64,000 bases of DNA from contig JAJLTO010000011.1 of the NCBI GenBank assembly GCA_030568195.1, positions 310,001 to 374,000 of the forward strand, given 5' to 3'. The notes below the pieces were generated by a model, which had not been told where the DNA came from, did not search any database, and saw only the letters and a list, made by a program, of their open reading frames with translations. This stretch comes from Dipodascopsis uninucleata var. uninucleata. Taxonomy: Eukaryota > Ascomycota > Lipomycetes > Lipomycetales > Lipomycetaceae. A program made the translations under genes and the position numbers. Below are positions 23,671 through 34,469 of the stretch, one piece after another (within the stretch, counting starts at the first letter, position 1; each line of letters starts with the position of its first letter).

Positions 23671-24612
23671 ATGGGAGGCACTCGCGAAAAGAAAGAAGAA
23701 TACTTCAGCAAGCTCCGTACTCTTCTCGAAGAGTACAAGAGTATTTTCATTGTCGGGGTTGACAATGTCTCGTCTCAGCAGATGCACGAGATCCGAAGAG
23801 CTCTCCGTGGAAACGGTGTCATTTTGATGGGAAAGAACACAATGGTTCGTCGTGCTATTCGTGGTTTCATTGCTGATTTTCCAGAGTTCGAGCGTCTTCT
23901 TCCTCACGTCAGAGGTAACGTTGGTTTTGTCTTCACCAATACTGACTTGAAGGAGATTCGTGAGATCATTCTTAGCAATAAAGTTGCCGCTCCTGCTCGT
24001 GCTGGTGCTGTTGCTCCAAAGGACGTTTGGGTTCCAGCGGGTAACACAGGCATGGAGCCTGGTAAGACATCTTTCTTCCAGGCTCTCGGCGTTCCAACAA
24101 AGATTGCTCGTGGTACTATTGAAATTACTACTGATGTCCAGGTCGTTGCCGCCAACACCAAGGTCGGAGCTTCTGAAGCTACTTTGCTGAATATGTTGAA
24201 CATTTCTCCTTTCACCTATGGTATGCAGGTTTTCCAGGTCTATGATCAGGGACAAGTATTCTCTCCATCTGTATTGGACATCGAGGAGACAGAGCTGGTT
24301 AAGTCCTTTTCTTCTGCTATCACTACTGTTACTGCTATTTCTTTGGCAATTGGTTATCCGACCATTTCTGCTGCTATCCATTCCGTCCTTAACTATTACA
24401 AGAAGGTTCTCGCTGTCTCTATCGCTACTGACTACACCTTTGAGGCTGCTGAGGCTATCAAGGATAGAATTGCGAATCCAGACGCTTATGCAGCTTCTGC
24501 TCCTGCAGCAACAGCTGCTGCTGATAGTGCAGCGGCTGCTGAGGAGGAGGAGGCTCCTGCTGAGGAGGCGGATGAGTCTGATGACGACATGGGATTCGGT
24601 CTCTTCGACTAA
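23671..24612 (+). CDS. RPP0: 60S acidic ribosomal protein P0 (uL10)
   Basis: Base of the ribosomal stalk, binding rRNA and the P1/P2 dimers that recruit GTPase factors. Single coding exon, 313 residues. The uL10 domain has [29 protein letters not shown], and [20 protein letters not shown]. The C-terminal end is the shared P-protein tail [13 protein letters not shown] type (here [14 protein letters not shown]) after an Ala-rich hinge. Strong codon bias; the 372-codon open frame on the opposite strand is a by-product of it. Confidence 0.98.
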   Translation: MGGTREKKEEYFSKLRTLLEEYKSIFIVGVDNVSSQQMHEIRRALRGNGVILMGKNTMVRRAIRGFIADFPEFERLLPHVRGNVGFVFTNTDLKEIREIILSNKVAAPARAGAVAPKDVWVPAGNTGMEPGKTSFFQALGVPTKIARGTIEITTDVQVVAANTKVGASEATLLNMLNISPFTYGMQVFQVYDQGQVFSPSVLDIEETELVKSFSSAITTVTAISLAIGYPTISAAIHSVLNYYKKVLAVSIATDYTFEAAEAIKDRIANPDAYAASAPAATAAADSAAAAEEEEAPAEEADESDDDMGFGLFD

Positions 24613-24824
24613 ACGAAAGACTATTTCATGTAAATAAAAAGTCTTCTTTTTTAAAAGTGGTCTAGGAATCAATATGGAATTTGTATATGCATAATACTAA
24701 TATATCTTACGATCAAATTTTTGAGTTCCAATTGCTTTTACTGTAGTTACAATTATGCCAAATACAATAGTGATATATATGTAAAAGAAAATCTCAAAAG
24801 ACACAAAATATGATGTGACGCATT

Positions 24825-26978
24825 TTATGAATCTCTATTACCCCATCTAAACTTCTCGGGTAAAGAAAGTTTTCCGAAATTCGTAGGAAGATAGACTTTA
24901 AGATTGTCTGGCAGGTCTGATGTTTTGCCTGTCATGATAGCTTTAAGTAGTGACTCAAGTCTGGAAGTTGCACGATTAACAAGATTCGAATAAGAAGCAC
25001 TGGGCTGAACTTCGGGAGCTTGATGTATAACCGTGAGTCTCAGAAAGCTTTTTTTCAGTACGTAACAATCTAGTAGCATTTGCTCACAGCAAATTTCAGT
25101 AAGTGGTTTGCATTTGTTAACATTAGAGAGATACGTGTTGATTGTAGATTCTATGATTCGATCGCATAACAGCCTGATATAGATGTCCTTACTCAAATAT
25201 TTCACTGCTACTCTGACGTTAGACTCGATGATCTGTATCAGTTCAGTTATATATCCACTTTGATCTCCAACAGCCTCTAATTTACCCCAATTTGAATTAA
25301 CCATTTCTCTCCATGCAGGTTTGCAATCTATTTCACATTTTCTGACAAGGCTCTGCACAGCAGAACTTGCGACTGCTAAAAAAGCGTCTTTCTCTTTCTC
25401 AAAATCAACGCTCGACTTGAATTCTTCATCTATAACGTCTGAGATTCGTTGTTCAAGCTGTTCAGTAGTAGTGTTACAATAATACGCTGTTGAAATTATT
25501 AGGCAGGTTATCCTCACCTCTTGCTCAGATGTGATCTTGTCTAATATCTTTGCAGACAGAATACGATCTGCATATTGTTGTAAATATTTTCTAAATGTCT
25601 TAGACAAGTTCAATAATTGAGACCCAGTAGAGATCTTTGATGACTGCGCCAGTGTCTGTCGGTAAAATAGAAACAGATCGGCCGACGAAGGAAGCACCTG
25701 TTGCGGTGCTTCGTCTTCAGCATTTGGAACTATCATCATTTGGTTACTATATTGAGTCATGAGAGCAGACAACTTTCTGTCTTGAGAGTCTACCCAGAGA
25801 CCGAGATACGGCTCGAATGCTTCAGACATTGCTCTTCCAAAGATCAATTTAGGTACCTGATCATTATCAGCAGAATTAGAACTGGATGAAAACTTATTTT
25901 CTAAAAACTGCTCGAATTCCATTGTTTCCTCCAGCGCACGTAGCAGTAAATCAACGTTCAATGCTTTGCCAGTTCGAGATAGAAGCATCTTGTAATCCTC
26001 TTTTGTGTTCTCACAAAATTGTCTGCAAATCGCTTCAAGTATTTCCCATGATTGTGGGAAAAGTTGGCTTACTCTTGACTCTAAGCTTGTCAGCATTCGC
26101 CTCAGGTATGAATATCGTCTGGAAATATTGTCTAATGAAGCGGCCTCATCGCTCCCTCTAAAAATATTTTTATATTCACGTAATTGGATATTACAGTACC
26201 AAGTTATAAGTCTTTGCTTGTAGCTCTCACCCAGAGCCTCTATTACAGTACACCCCTCTCTCAGAATGGAAGATCTCTCGTCTAGTAGCTCAGGCTGGCG
26301 GCCATCTAATGCAGACTCAAAATCACCCATCACTTGATCTGCCATTGATCTTTGAAGGTCGGCAATGTTTCTACTGAGAACGGCAATCTGCGATATCGAC
26401 CTATAAGATCTAAAATATGATACTAACTCAATTACCGCCTCTAATAGCTGAGCTGCCTCTTTGTATTTTCTATTCCTGTTGAAAATTAAGAGTTGTTCGT
26501 ATGCAGTAGTAAGCATTTGGAGTCGCTTAAGCATGGTCATTGAGAGAGTTAAGTTCCTCTTCGTGTCATCCAGCTTCCGAATATCAGAAGTCATACTAGT
26601 AATAACATCCTCAGCTGTAACAGCACGCTCTCTAACGGTCTCGATGTGCGAGAAGATATCAAGTAATTCTGAATGGGCTCTCGCCACTCGCTGGACACTT
26701 GGCTCAGCTGCTTCTTGTGCAGCTACCAACTCATTAATCTTATTCTCCAGAGCTCTGTGATAGTGTCCGACATGACTTCGAACCTTTGAGAGTGAAGTTA
26801 TACTTTCAGGATATGAAAATATTTCGTTAAGATGTATTAAAGGGTCATATTCTCCCTGATCCAAAGGATCAAGCAGCGATGGCATGACCTGTTGTTTCAG
26901 GCCATTTTCAGCTGCGCTCCTGCTATCAGCGTTGTTCAGCTGATTCACAGTACTAGTCGCTGCATTAACCTGCTCCAT
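24825..26978 (-). CDS. VPS53: Vps53, GARP/EARP tethering subunit
   Basis: Subunit of the GARP complex that tethers endosome-derived vesicles at the trans-Golgi. Single exon, 717 residues. The N-terminal half is characteristic: YDPLIHLNEIF, a coiled coil from about 90 to 150, then RKLDDTKRNLTLSMTMLKRL, MLTTAYEQLL and RKYKEAAQLLEAVIEL. The remainder is helical, CATCHR-like. The gene may have a 5'UTR intron: a good donor at 27149 and a TTAG acceptor at 27004 lie upstream of the ATG. It converges with P0, 212 bp between the stops. Confidence 0.93.
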   Translation of the reverse strand: MEQVNAATSTVNQLNNADSRSAAENGLKQQVMPSLLDPLDQGEYDPLIHLNEIFSYPESITSLSKVRSHVGHYHRALENKINELVAAQEAAEPSVQRVARAHSELLDIFSHIETVRERAVTAEDVITSMTSDIRKLDDTKRNLTLSMTMLKRLQMLTTAYEQLLIFNRNRKYKEAAQLLEAVIELVSYFRSYRSISQIAVLSRNIADLQRSMADQVMGDFESALDGRQPELLDERSSILREGCTVIEALGESYKQRLITWYCNIQLREYKNIFRGSDEAASLDNISRRYSYLRRMLTSLESRVSQLFPQSWEILEAICRQFCENTKEDYKMLLSRTGKALNVDLLLRALEETMEFEQFLENKFSSSSNSADNDQVPKLIFGRAMSEAFEPYLGLWVDSQDRKLSALMTQYSNQMMIVPNAEDEAPQQVLPSSADLFLFYRQTLAQSSKISTGSQLLNLSKTFRKYLQQYADRILSAKILDKITSEQEVRITCLIISTAYYCNTTTEQLEQRISDVIDEEFKSSVDFEKEKDAFLAVASSAVQSLVRKCEIDCKPAWREMVNSNWGKLEAVGDQSGYITELIQIIESNVRVAVKYLSKDIYIRLLCDRIIESTINTYLSNVNKCKPLTEICCEQMLLDCYVLKKSFLRLTVIHQAPEVQPSASYSNLVNRATSRLESLLKAIMTGKTSDLPDNLKVYLPTNFGKLSLPEKFRWGNRDS

Positions 26979-27877
26979 TCCCTTAAAGTTTGATTCTATT
27001 TCCTAACGATAGTCAATATTAAAACCTATTGCTTGTGATTGTTACAATATCAGAATATCAGTTAAAGATGTATCCTGGTCTCGCGTAGAGTCAGTAAAGA
27101 GGTACCATCTTAATCCTAGCATAACACCTTGCTAAACTAAGAGACTTACCACCCAATTTACTAATCAATTGGTCTCCCATTAGATCGTAACATCTGCTGC
27201 GCGTGCGGTATTGATATCTTTCTCGTCCTATATTTGGGCCTATTCAGTTGTAAGGTATCGCAACTCTATCCTGTCTAGATGGGTACACAGTTTGCAGCGC
27301 GGCCACTGAGAAAGTTCACAAGGATTAAACTATGTTAGGCACTTTGTGGATGTAAAAGTGAAAGGCTTGTGCGTTTATGGAATAATAGCTAATATCGAAA
27401 GTTCAAATACTATTAGTACAAAACCCTTATACAATATAATCTAGGAAACAGTCAGATCGTTACTCAGCTCTCATGTTGAGCAATCGAGCCATATTTACCA
27501 AGGATTTTAATAATGAATGAAGCATTCTAGATGTGGCTATATGTATTATTCAGGGCTGTTGTAATGAGTCTAAAGAGCAGAAGTAGCTGATTCAATACAC
27601 GTTAATACCTGCTTCTGTCATGACGTAGCTTGAAAAACTACTATAGAGGATTTATATGGAGGGTTTTTTATGATTTACCCTATTTTATTATAGCATATGC
27701 TAACAAATGAAAATCGGAGGTGAAACGAAAAAAATTCACACATTTCATTAAATTGGTTCTATTTGAAGAGAAATCAAGAAAAAAGAGCAAGAAATTCTCG
27801 ATAGTCGATCACCAAGGACAGACAAGTAATATATATTAGTAGTTGATTCATAAACCTTTTTTCAACAGGCTGCAATA
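26979..27877. other. Divergent promoter region VPS53/TIM9
   Basis: 0.9 kb with no coding exon I can support. Apart from the possible VPS53 5'UTR intron (27149-27004), nothing specific was recognised. Confidence 0.45.
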
Positions 27878-28361
27878 ATGGATAATATTACACAAAAAGA
27901 AGCTAAAGAGCTTGAGAGAATTAATGTGGACATGACCATGCGAACAATCGCAAACGTAAGTATACCTTGTTTAGTTCTGCCTGATACAAGTGCGCTGGAA
28001 TATTCACGTATAGGATCACTCGTGTACAAGCGTGGTGCCTAGCATGTTTGGCATTGGCTACTATGAGTATTTTAAATTGGATCATTATTAATCAGGCTTT
28101 ATCTACAGACTTATATGTCCATGGTTTCGAGATGCTTTTCTAACTGTGTAAACGATATGACCTCTAAGTCTCTCTCCGGAAAGGAAGAGGGTTGTCTTAA
28201 GAGATGTGCAGAAAAGTTCATGAAATACCAACAGAGAATGGACCAGAGATTCACGGAGGAGAGGTAAGATTATCTTGAGTTAATGGTGGTGTTGTTGTAT
28301 TGTGAGAGTAGACACAATAATTGACTATTTTTATTATAGTGCTGCTCTTAGCCAGCCATAA
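27878..28361 (+). CDS. TIM9: Tim9, small TIM chaperone
   Basis: Intermembrane-space chaperone; the Tim9-Tim10 hexamer escorts carrier proteins to TIM22. Exons 27878-27955, 28109-28263 and 28340-28361 give 84 residues. The twin CX3C motifs are CFSNC and CLKRC, with the family spacing and flanks (VNDMTSK.LSGKEEGC; KFMKYQQRMDQRF). Residue count before the first Cys equals yeast Tim9 as recalled. An earlier acceptor at about 28095 would give an early stop, so the CTACAG acceptor at 28108 is preferred. No single open reading frame covers the gene. Confidence 0.93.
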
Positions 28362-28951
28362 GTTATTATTCCTGATTTCAGCATTGCTTGTATTATCCGA
28401 TGGGCCCATTTTAAATATACATATAGGGCAATAGTTGGATTGTATATGGTATCCTATATGAAAAGATACAAAGGAGAAGTTATCTGTTTAAACAGGAATC
28501 GAGTTTATCGAGTTTACTCCCCAGTAAATTTTATTTCCTCTTCTTATGTAGCTGGATAGATTAGTATCATGTTTTTGCACTTTATCTCCTGTTATTTTGG
28601 TACTCTTGTCTTATATTTTCTGTTCTTCTACCTTGTCAATGTTAGCAACCATCTTGAGCGTTGAATGAGCATTCGAGATTCTAAATTTTTGTATATATGT
28701 GATAAATTAGTCTCTTTTTATCTTCTTATTCACAACGTATTTGTTCAACGCTTTTACAAAAGATATAAAGTTATTGTGGTTTAATTGAACATATATGAAA
28801 TATAAGAAAAGTACTGGTAATCATCAAAACAGTAAATACGACCAACATTTTCAAATATGTGTAAATAATATGCCATTTCAGTATGGCTTATTAGGCCAGT
28901 AGTATAGTAGCAGATCTTACGAAAAAAATTGAGACCAAACACATTTTCTAT
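28362..28951. other. Convergent intergenic spacer
   Basis: 3' flanks of TIM9 and MYO1, AT-rich. Nothing else was seen. Confidence 0.5.
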
Positions 28952-31900
28952 TTACCAATCGTCATCATCTCCGCCATTTGCTTCATCGTCACTCTCATCT
29001 CGAGGACTCATTCGACTCTGGCGAGCCTTAAGTGCTTCTGCTAAACCCAAGGCTGCTCCTACGTTCTGAGGCTTAGCGGTGGCATTGCCGTTGCTTATAG
29101 GTGTACTAGCCTGAGAGCGCTGCGCCTGTTGTGCTTGCTGATAAGTTTGCTGCTGAGCTGATGGAGGTGGAGGTGGAGGTGGTGGGATTGCAGAAGTACT
29201 TGTTTTCACCTCTTCTAAGTATGCGGCCGGTGTCCAACCTTCCACAGAAGATCCGGGCTTCTTCGCTAACCACCAACCATTTCCTTCCTTATGAATAACG
29301 ATCACAATCTCATCCTTCTTGATTGATAGCTGGTTTGATCCTTGAGCTTGGAAATCAAACAAGGCTTTGAAAGTAGGCTCTGCTGGAGCTGCAGCTTGAG
29401 CTGTTTGAGGAGGAGGAGGTGGTGGTGGTGGTTGCACACGCTCTTGTGTCTTAGGCTTGGTGTCTATAAGTGCAGGCGTCGCAGTTGCAGCGCTAGCGGC
29501 AGCAACAGGAGTAGCATTCGAAGGTTGCTTAACATGATGCGAAGTGTGTTCAGGTCTTGCTGGTATAGGACGCGATGAACTCAATCGCTTTTGGGATGGC
29601 GGCGGCGGAGCTGCCTTTCTGGCTGCAGTAGTGGCTGCCACAGCTGCTGATACAGCGGCATTAGGAGTTGACTGATAATGTCCATTTGTCGATGGAAGAG
29701 CGCTATTGCGCTGTGGAACTGCAGGTGGAGGCGGCTTGCTTACAGTAGATGGTCTAGATGATACTGGCGCTGAAGTGCTAACTGGTACGACAGTCGGAGT
29801 AGCAGCTGACTGAGACAGCTGGTAACCCGCAGGTGCATTTCCACCACCCCTTCTGAGAAGCTTGCCTTCACCAACTGGGCGCGCTGGCTTAGTGTTCTTT
29901 TTTCGGGGATTTGGACGTGAGACACTGCTGGCCGGTTCACCAGGAGGCACGCGAACAACACCACTCTTATATACATCATCTCGAGGAATAGTCGGATCTT
30001 TCTGGAACTTTACGGCAGCCTTCTTTCCTGGTTTTTTATTGTATTCCACGACTGGACCAATATTCAATGGCATCTTTGGCTTAACCATTTTCAATCTCGT
30101 CACAAGTTCTGTTTTCAAGACACACCAAAGAAGTGGATCTGGTTCAGTATGAGAATTAGCATTGACGGAGAACCAATCATCACGCAAATTTGACATTCCA
30201 ATGGAAGATATCTGATCCAGAGGAATAGCACGCTCGGTATGGATAACCAATTGCCTGTTAATAACAGTTTCAGAAACAACGTAAAGTGCTTTGGATGTCA
30301 AAATGATAACTCTAGGCATGCGTACTGAGGTACGACCGAGTTTTGCAATAAGCTGTTCACCACGGCATGAGAAATGAATAAGCTCCTTGGCTGATATATT
30401 GGCACCTTGACGAATAAACTCGCCTTGTCCTCCAGAGTTACCAACACCGAGATAGTCTGCCATATAGCGACGAGAACCTAGGATAGACATACGACGACGT
30501 TCCTTTCGTCCATTCAGAACCTGATGACCATAATCTCTGGTTTGAACAAATTGATTAGAACCAGACGCGCGGCGCCAGGCTCTTTGGATACGGATAGCGC
30601 ATTCAGTTCTATAGCGAAGATAGTTTCTCCACGCACGTTGAATACGGATTGCCATGTTATGCCAGTATCTATCTCTCATATGTTCAAGAGCAAAGAGAGT
30701 TTCAGGAGTCTTAATAAAAGCCTTAGTAACTCCCATTTGATATTCTTCTTGGGGAATTGAAGTATCCTTCAGAATCTGCATAACAGCAGATCGAGAATCA
30801 CCTTGCCAAATATAATCTCCAGCATATGATGTCTTCGGTGATAACAGATAAAATCGCTCTGCAAACTTTTCAAATGTCTGACGATAAGCAAAACCGGCTC
30901 GACGAATTCGGACATTCTCTTGTAAACCAAGATACTTGATTTGATGTAGTACTGCTTTATCGTCGTATTCAGTAGGCGATCTATTTTGATTAGGTTTGAT
31001 AGTGCGAATATAAGAAGGCTGACAACTCATAAGAGTACTGACAAGATCATTAGCAGATTGTTTAATCCTGTCACTTGCAGTTGGTGGTCGACGCTTAGAA
31101 TCATGATTAACTTGCTCAGGAAAGAGCGTATGCAAGAATGGATTCTGACACTTAGCTATAAGATCGAGAAGATCCTTGAGCATCTGATCTTTGTTCTTAT
31201 CCGTCATTCCATCTACACGATAAATGACATCACCAGCATAATGCTTGATCACAAACTTTCCTTGACGCTGCTCAAAATGAGGATTAGAAGCAACGAGAGA
31301 TAGTCGTTGAGTGAAAGACTGATCTGCGGCACCAGAGTCGGCATGTGCAGTAGCACATGCGTCATTCAATGCGGCGAAAATACCAGGTGGGCGCTTTTCC
31401 TCGATAAGATCACAAACAATTTTATTGTTGAAGTAGTTAATGGGAGTCCACTTGATCTGCTCACGAACATACTCTTCTTGTTCAGTCTTCAAAGTGAGCT
31501 GAATAAAAATTTGCTGCAACTTTTCGTTCACATAGTTGATGCAAATTTGCTCGAATGAATTATTCTCAAAGATCTCAAATCCATAAATATCGAGAATACC
31601 AATAGTCCGTGCAGCTTCACCACGGGTCTTGAGTGACACATTGACACGATCCACAATCCAATCGAACAAATTAGAATAAATTCCTTTCGCTAGAGCATCC
31701 CTTACGGCACGAGCCTGTGTGGGATTAAGAGGTACTTCGTAAATTGAACCTCGACGGCCACCACGGCTCGTCTCCACTATACGGCTAGTAAGAGCCTTCT
31801 CGATAGCACCTGCGTCGACTCCCATAAGATATGCAACAAATGTGGGCACAGACTGATCACGAATAGCAGCATTACCCTCTTCATTCTCGACAAAATCAAC

Positions 31901-33216
31901 GTTACCTAGCCATAAGACTGTTGACAGCATCTTAAAGATTTGGTCCTGCTCAGCCTGCTGCAGACCAATGACTCCCATTGCATTCAAGGTATCTTTGAAA
32001 TCTGCTATGTCATCAATTCCTTGGACACTGGTGCACTTTGAAGCGGAGGTATAAATGTATGATTCTGGAGGCTGAACACCAAACTGTTCTCGATGCGTCT
32101 GGTTCGCACCTTTAGTGAACTGATAGAAAATGTGGAAGTTACGCTCATTCTGTATTTGACCAACAACTCGACCTTTTTCCAGCAAATAATTAGTAATATT
32201 CGCACCAACTGGCTCACCGACCTTGTTGAATTGAATTTCTAGATATTTCCCATGTCGCGACGAGTTGTTGTTTCGCAGGGTCTTAGCACAGCCAAAAGAT
32301 TCTAGAAGAGGATTGGTTGCCAATACCATATCCTTAATCTCTTGAATAGATGATGATGAGTTACCAGATACTGAAGCAATGTATTGCATGATGCGCTTCG
32401 CAGCTTCTGTTTTTCCAGCACCAGATTCGCCACTAAAAAATTTCAATTGTTAGTTTATCCACTAAGCAAAAAATGAAGCGCTCAGAAAAAAAAATTGAAT
32501 AACTTGCCTGATTATAACACATTGATTCTCTCCGTAAGATTTCATTTGATAATAAGCAGCTTCTGCGATTGCAAAAACATGAGGAGGTACTTCTAAACGA
32601 TTTTTTCCTCGGTATGATTCCAATACCTGGTCGGTATAGATACCCAGATCTCTAAACGGATTCACGGAAATCAACTAAGATCCATTGTCAGCCAATCTCT
32701 TTCCTACACAAAACTATCTAATGTTGTAAATAAATCCTTTTTATCAATACATACCACATGCCCAATATAAGTCTATAAATACGATATATCCGGTAGATTT
32801 CCTAAATGTCAGCATATAATATTTACAAATTATGACGAGTCCGCTACATCAAAGATTCTGTCTTCATAGCTCGAAGAGCTAGTATTGCGTAAATATGGCA
32901 GTGCCGTATCATCTCAAATCCATCTTTCACTCTCTCAATCCGCATCGATGAAGTATTCTGTCTTCAGTTTTGTACATATTATGTTAATGCGTAGATAATT
33001 ACTTACGTATATCAATCCGTTTTCAAATCGCTTTTTAAGGTTGTCATTGATTGCATCTTCCGACACTTTCGAAAGTAGAGTCAGGTCTGACACGCCAACT
33101 TCTTTTCGTTCTTTCCGCTCGAATGCTGCCTTCTTCACAGCAGATCGTTTTGGCGGCTGTTGTGCTACCTGCCCGCCTTGTTGGACACGACGACCAGCAC
33201 GCTTTGTAACTGCCAT
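28952..33216 (-). CDS. MYO1: Class I myosin (fungal Myo1/Myo3/Myo5)
   Basis: Actin motor of endocytic patches that also activates Arp2/3. Exons: 33216-33007, 32772-32755 (18 nt), 32674-32508, 32432-28952; 1291 residues. Motor domain has GESGAGKT at about 133-140, [13 protein letters not shown], and the TEDS-region [12 protein letters not shown], whose Ser is the usual PAK site. Two IQ-like repeats ([14 protein letters not shown] and [12 protein letters not shown]) are followed by a TH1 tail, a Pro/Ala-rich TH2 region, an SH3 domain ([26 protein letters not shown]) at about 1148-1203, polyproline, and an acidic end DDDDW for Arp2/3. Intron 3 (32507-32433) begins with GC, not GT. The 18-nt exon encodes TYIGHV, part of the motor core. 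Confidence 0.96.
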
Positions 33217-34469
33217 TACTGCGTATGATATATACTGTGTCTAGACACTTCTGTTCTTACCAACCTAGTAATCTTTGAAATTAAGCTCCCTCGTTTTCAA
33301 TAACTACTAAATAAATCCAGCAAACACTAATAAAAGTAGAAAATAACAGATCCAAAAGTATTAGCAAATAAATTAGCGAAAGCAAATGATAATAATTCTA
33401 GTAGAAGTCCGCTGTGCTAACTCAGGTGGGAATTTCAATGTTTCGCCGGAGATGGCGGCGTTGAGTTTTTAAAATACTGTGGCTGGGAACACAAGATAAT
33501 CGTTTACAGATTCGAGTATTAGGGAGAACTGTTCCGCAGTATACTACAATTCACAGAATATTTGATATAAAAAATATTAAGAATATCGAGCATCATTAGG
33601 AAATAATATTTATTTTAACATATTTTTGCAAGACGCATTGCTTCGCATATATCCATTTAAGCAGTGACTCATATGTCATTTTCAATCCAATTAGATTGAT
33701 AAGACCGACATATTTCTCTCTGATCTATTCGATATAGTGATACATGGTTTGCCCAGAAAATCGGTATTGAGGGGCCTTATAAACATCGTTTATACTGAAT
33801 GCTACATGACTACGCCATATTGTAACTGAATGTCAAAAGAAAATTTTTGGGCGATTTTAGCTGCTCATTTGCGACAGCACTGCCTCTTTCGAAAGCCCAT
33901 CATAAGCGCTCAAACTGTAGTCTTCAATTATCAGTAAAGCAACAACTACTAGATCCATTTATTTAATGAATCGGTTAAATTCATTGTGCCAAATAAATAG
34001 AAAATTGAAGCGTCATCGTAGCCTTGTAATACCCGAGATGAATGCAAAGTAAATGAATGTCAGACATCAATGTTGATCCAGTTATTATGATGATGACGTC
34101 CTATAATATTAGCCCAAGTAATACGAGGGTATTTATTCGCCATCTAATAGCCATCGAAATATCTCTAAAGCACATATCTTGCTACGATCTATAATATATC
34201 AAAGAAATCTAAATGTTCTATTTAACCTCCGCATATACGCGGGTATCTAACTAACATAGATGTCCGTCTACCTTCATACCGTTTTGTTCGGATTAGTATT
34301 TACCTAACCCCATGAAACTACCAAAACATAGTAGTTGATACGTCTAAAGCCAATGAATGTCATAATGATCGATTAAACCTAGGAATTCAATTTATCTAGT
34401 AAAAAAAGTAATACTGAACATAGAACAAGGCTTCCTGTATATCCTCATGGTCAAGCGATAAGATTTGAC
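33217..34469. other. Long intergenic region
   Basis: 1.25 kb between two same-strand genes. No exon, repeat or RNA gene could be supported; it presumably holds the MYO1 promoter. Confidence 0.45.

Noticed and set aside
23554-24672. 372-codon open frame on the minus strand over P0
   Set aside because: Exact antisense of a highly codon-biased ribosomal protein gene; composition is Ser/Leu/Arg-rich with no domain.
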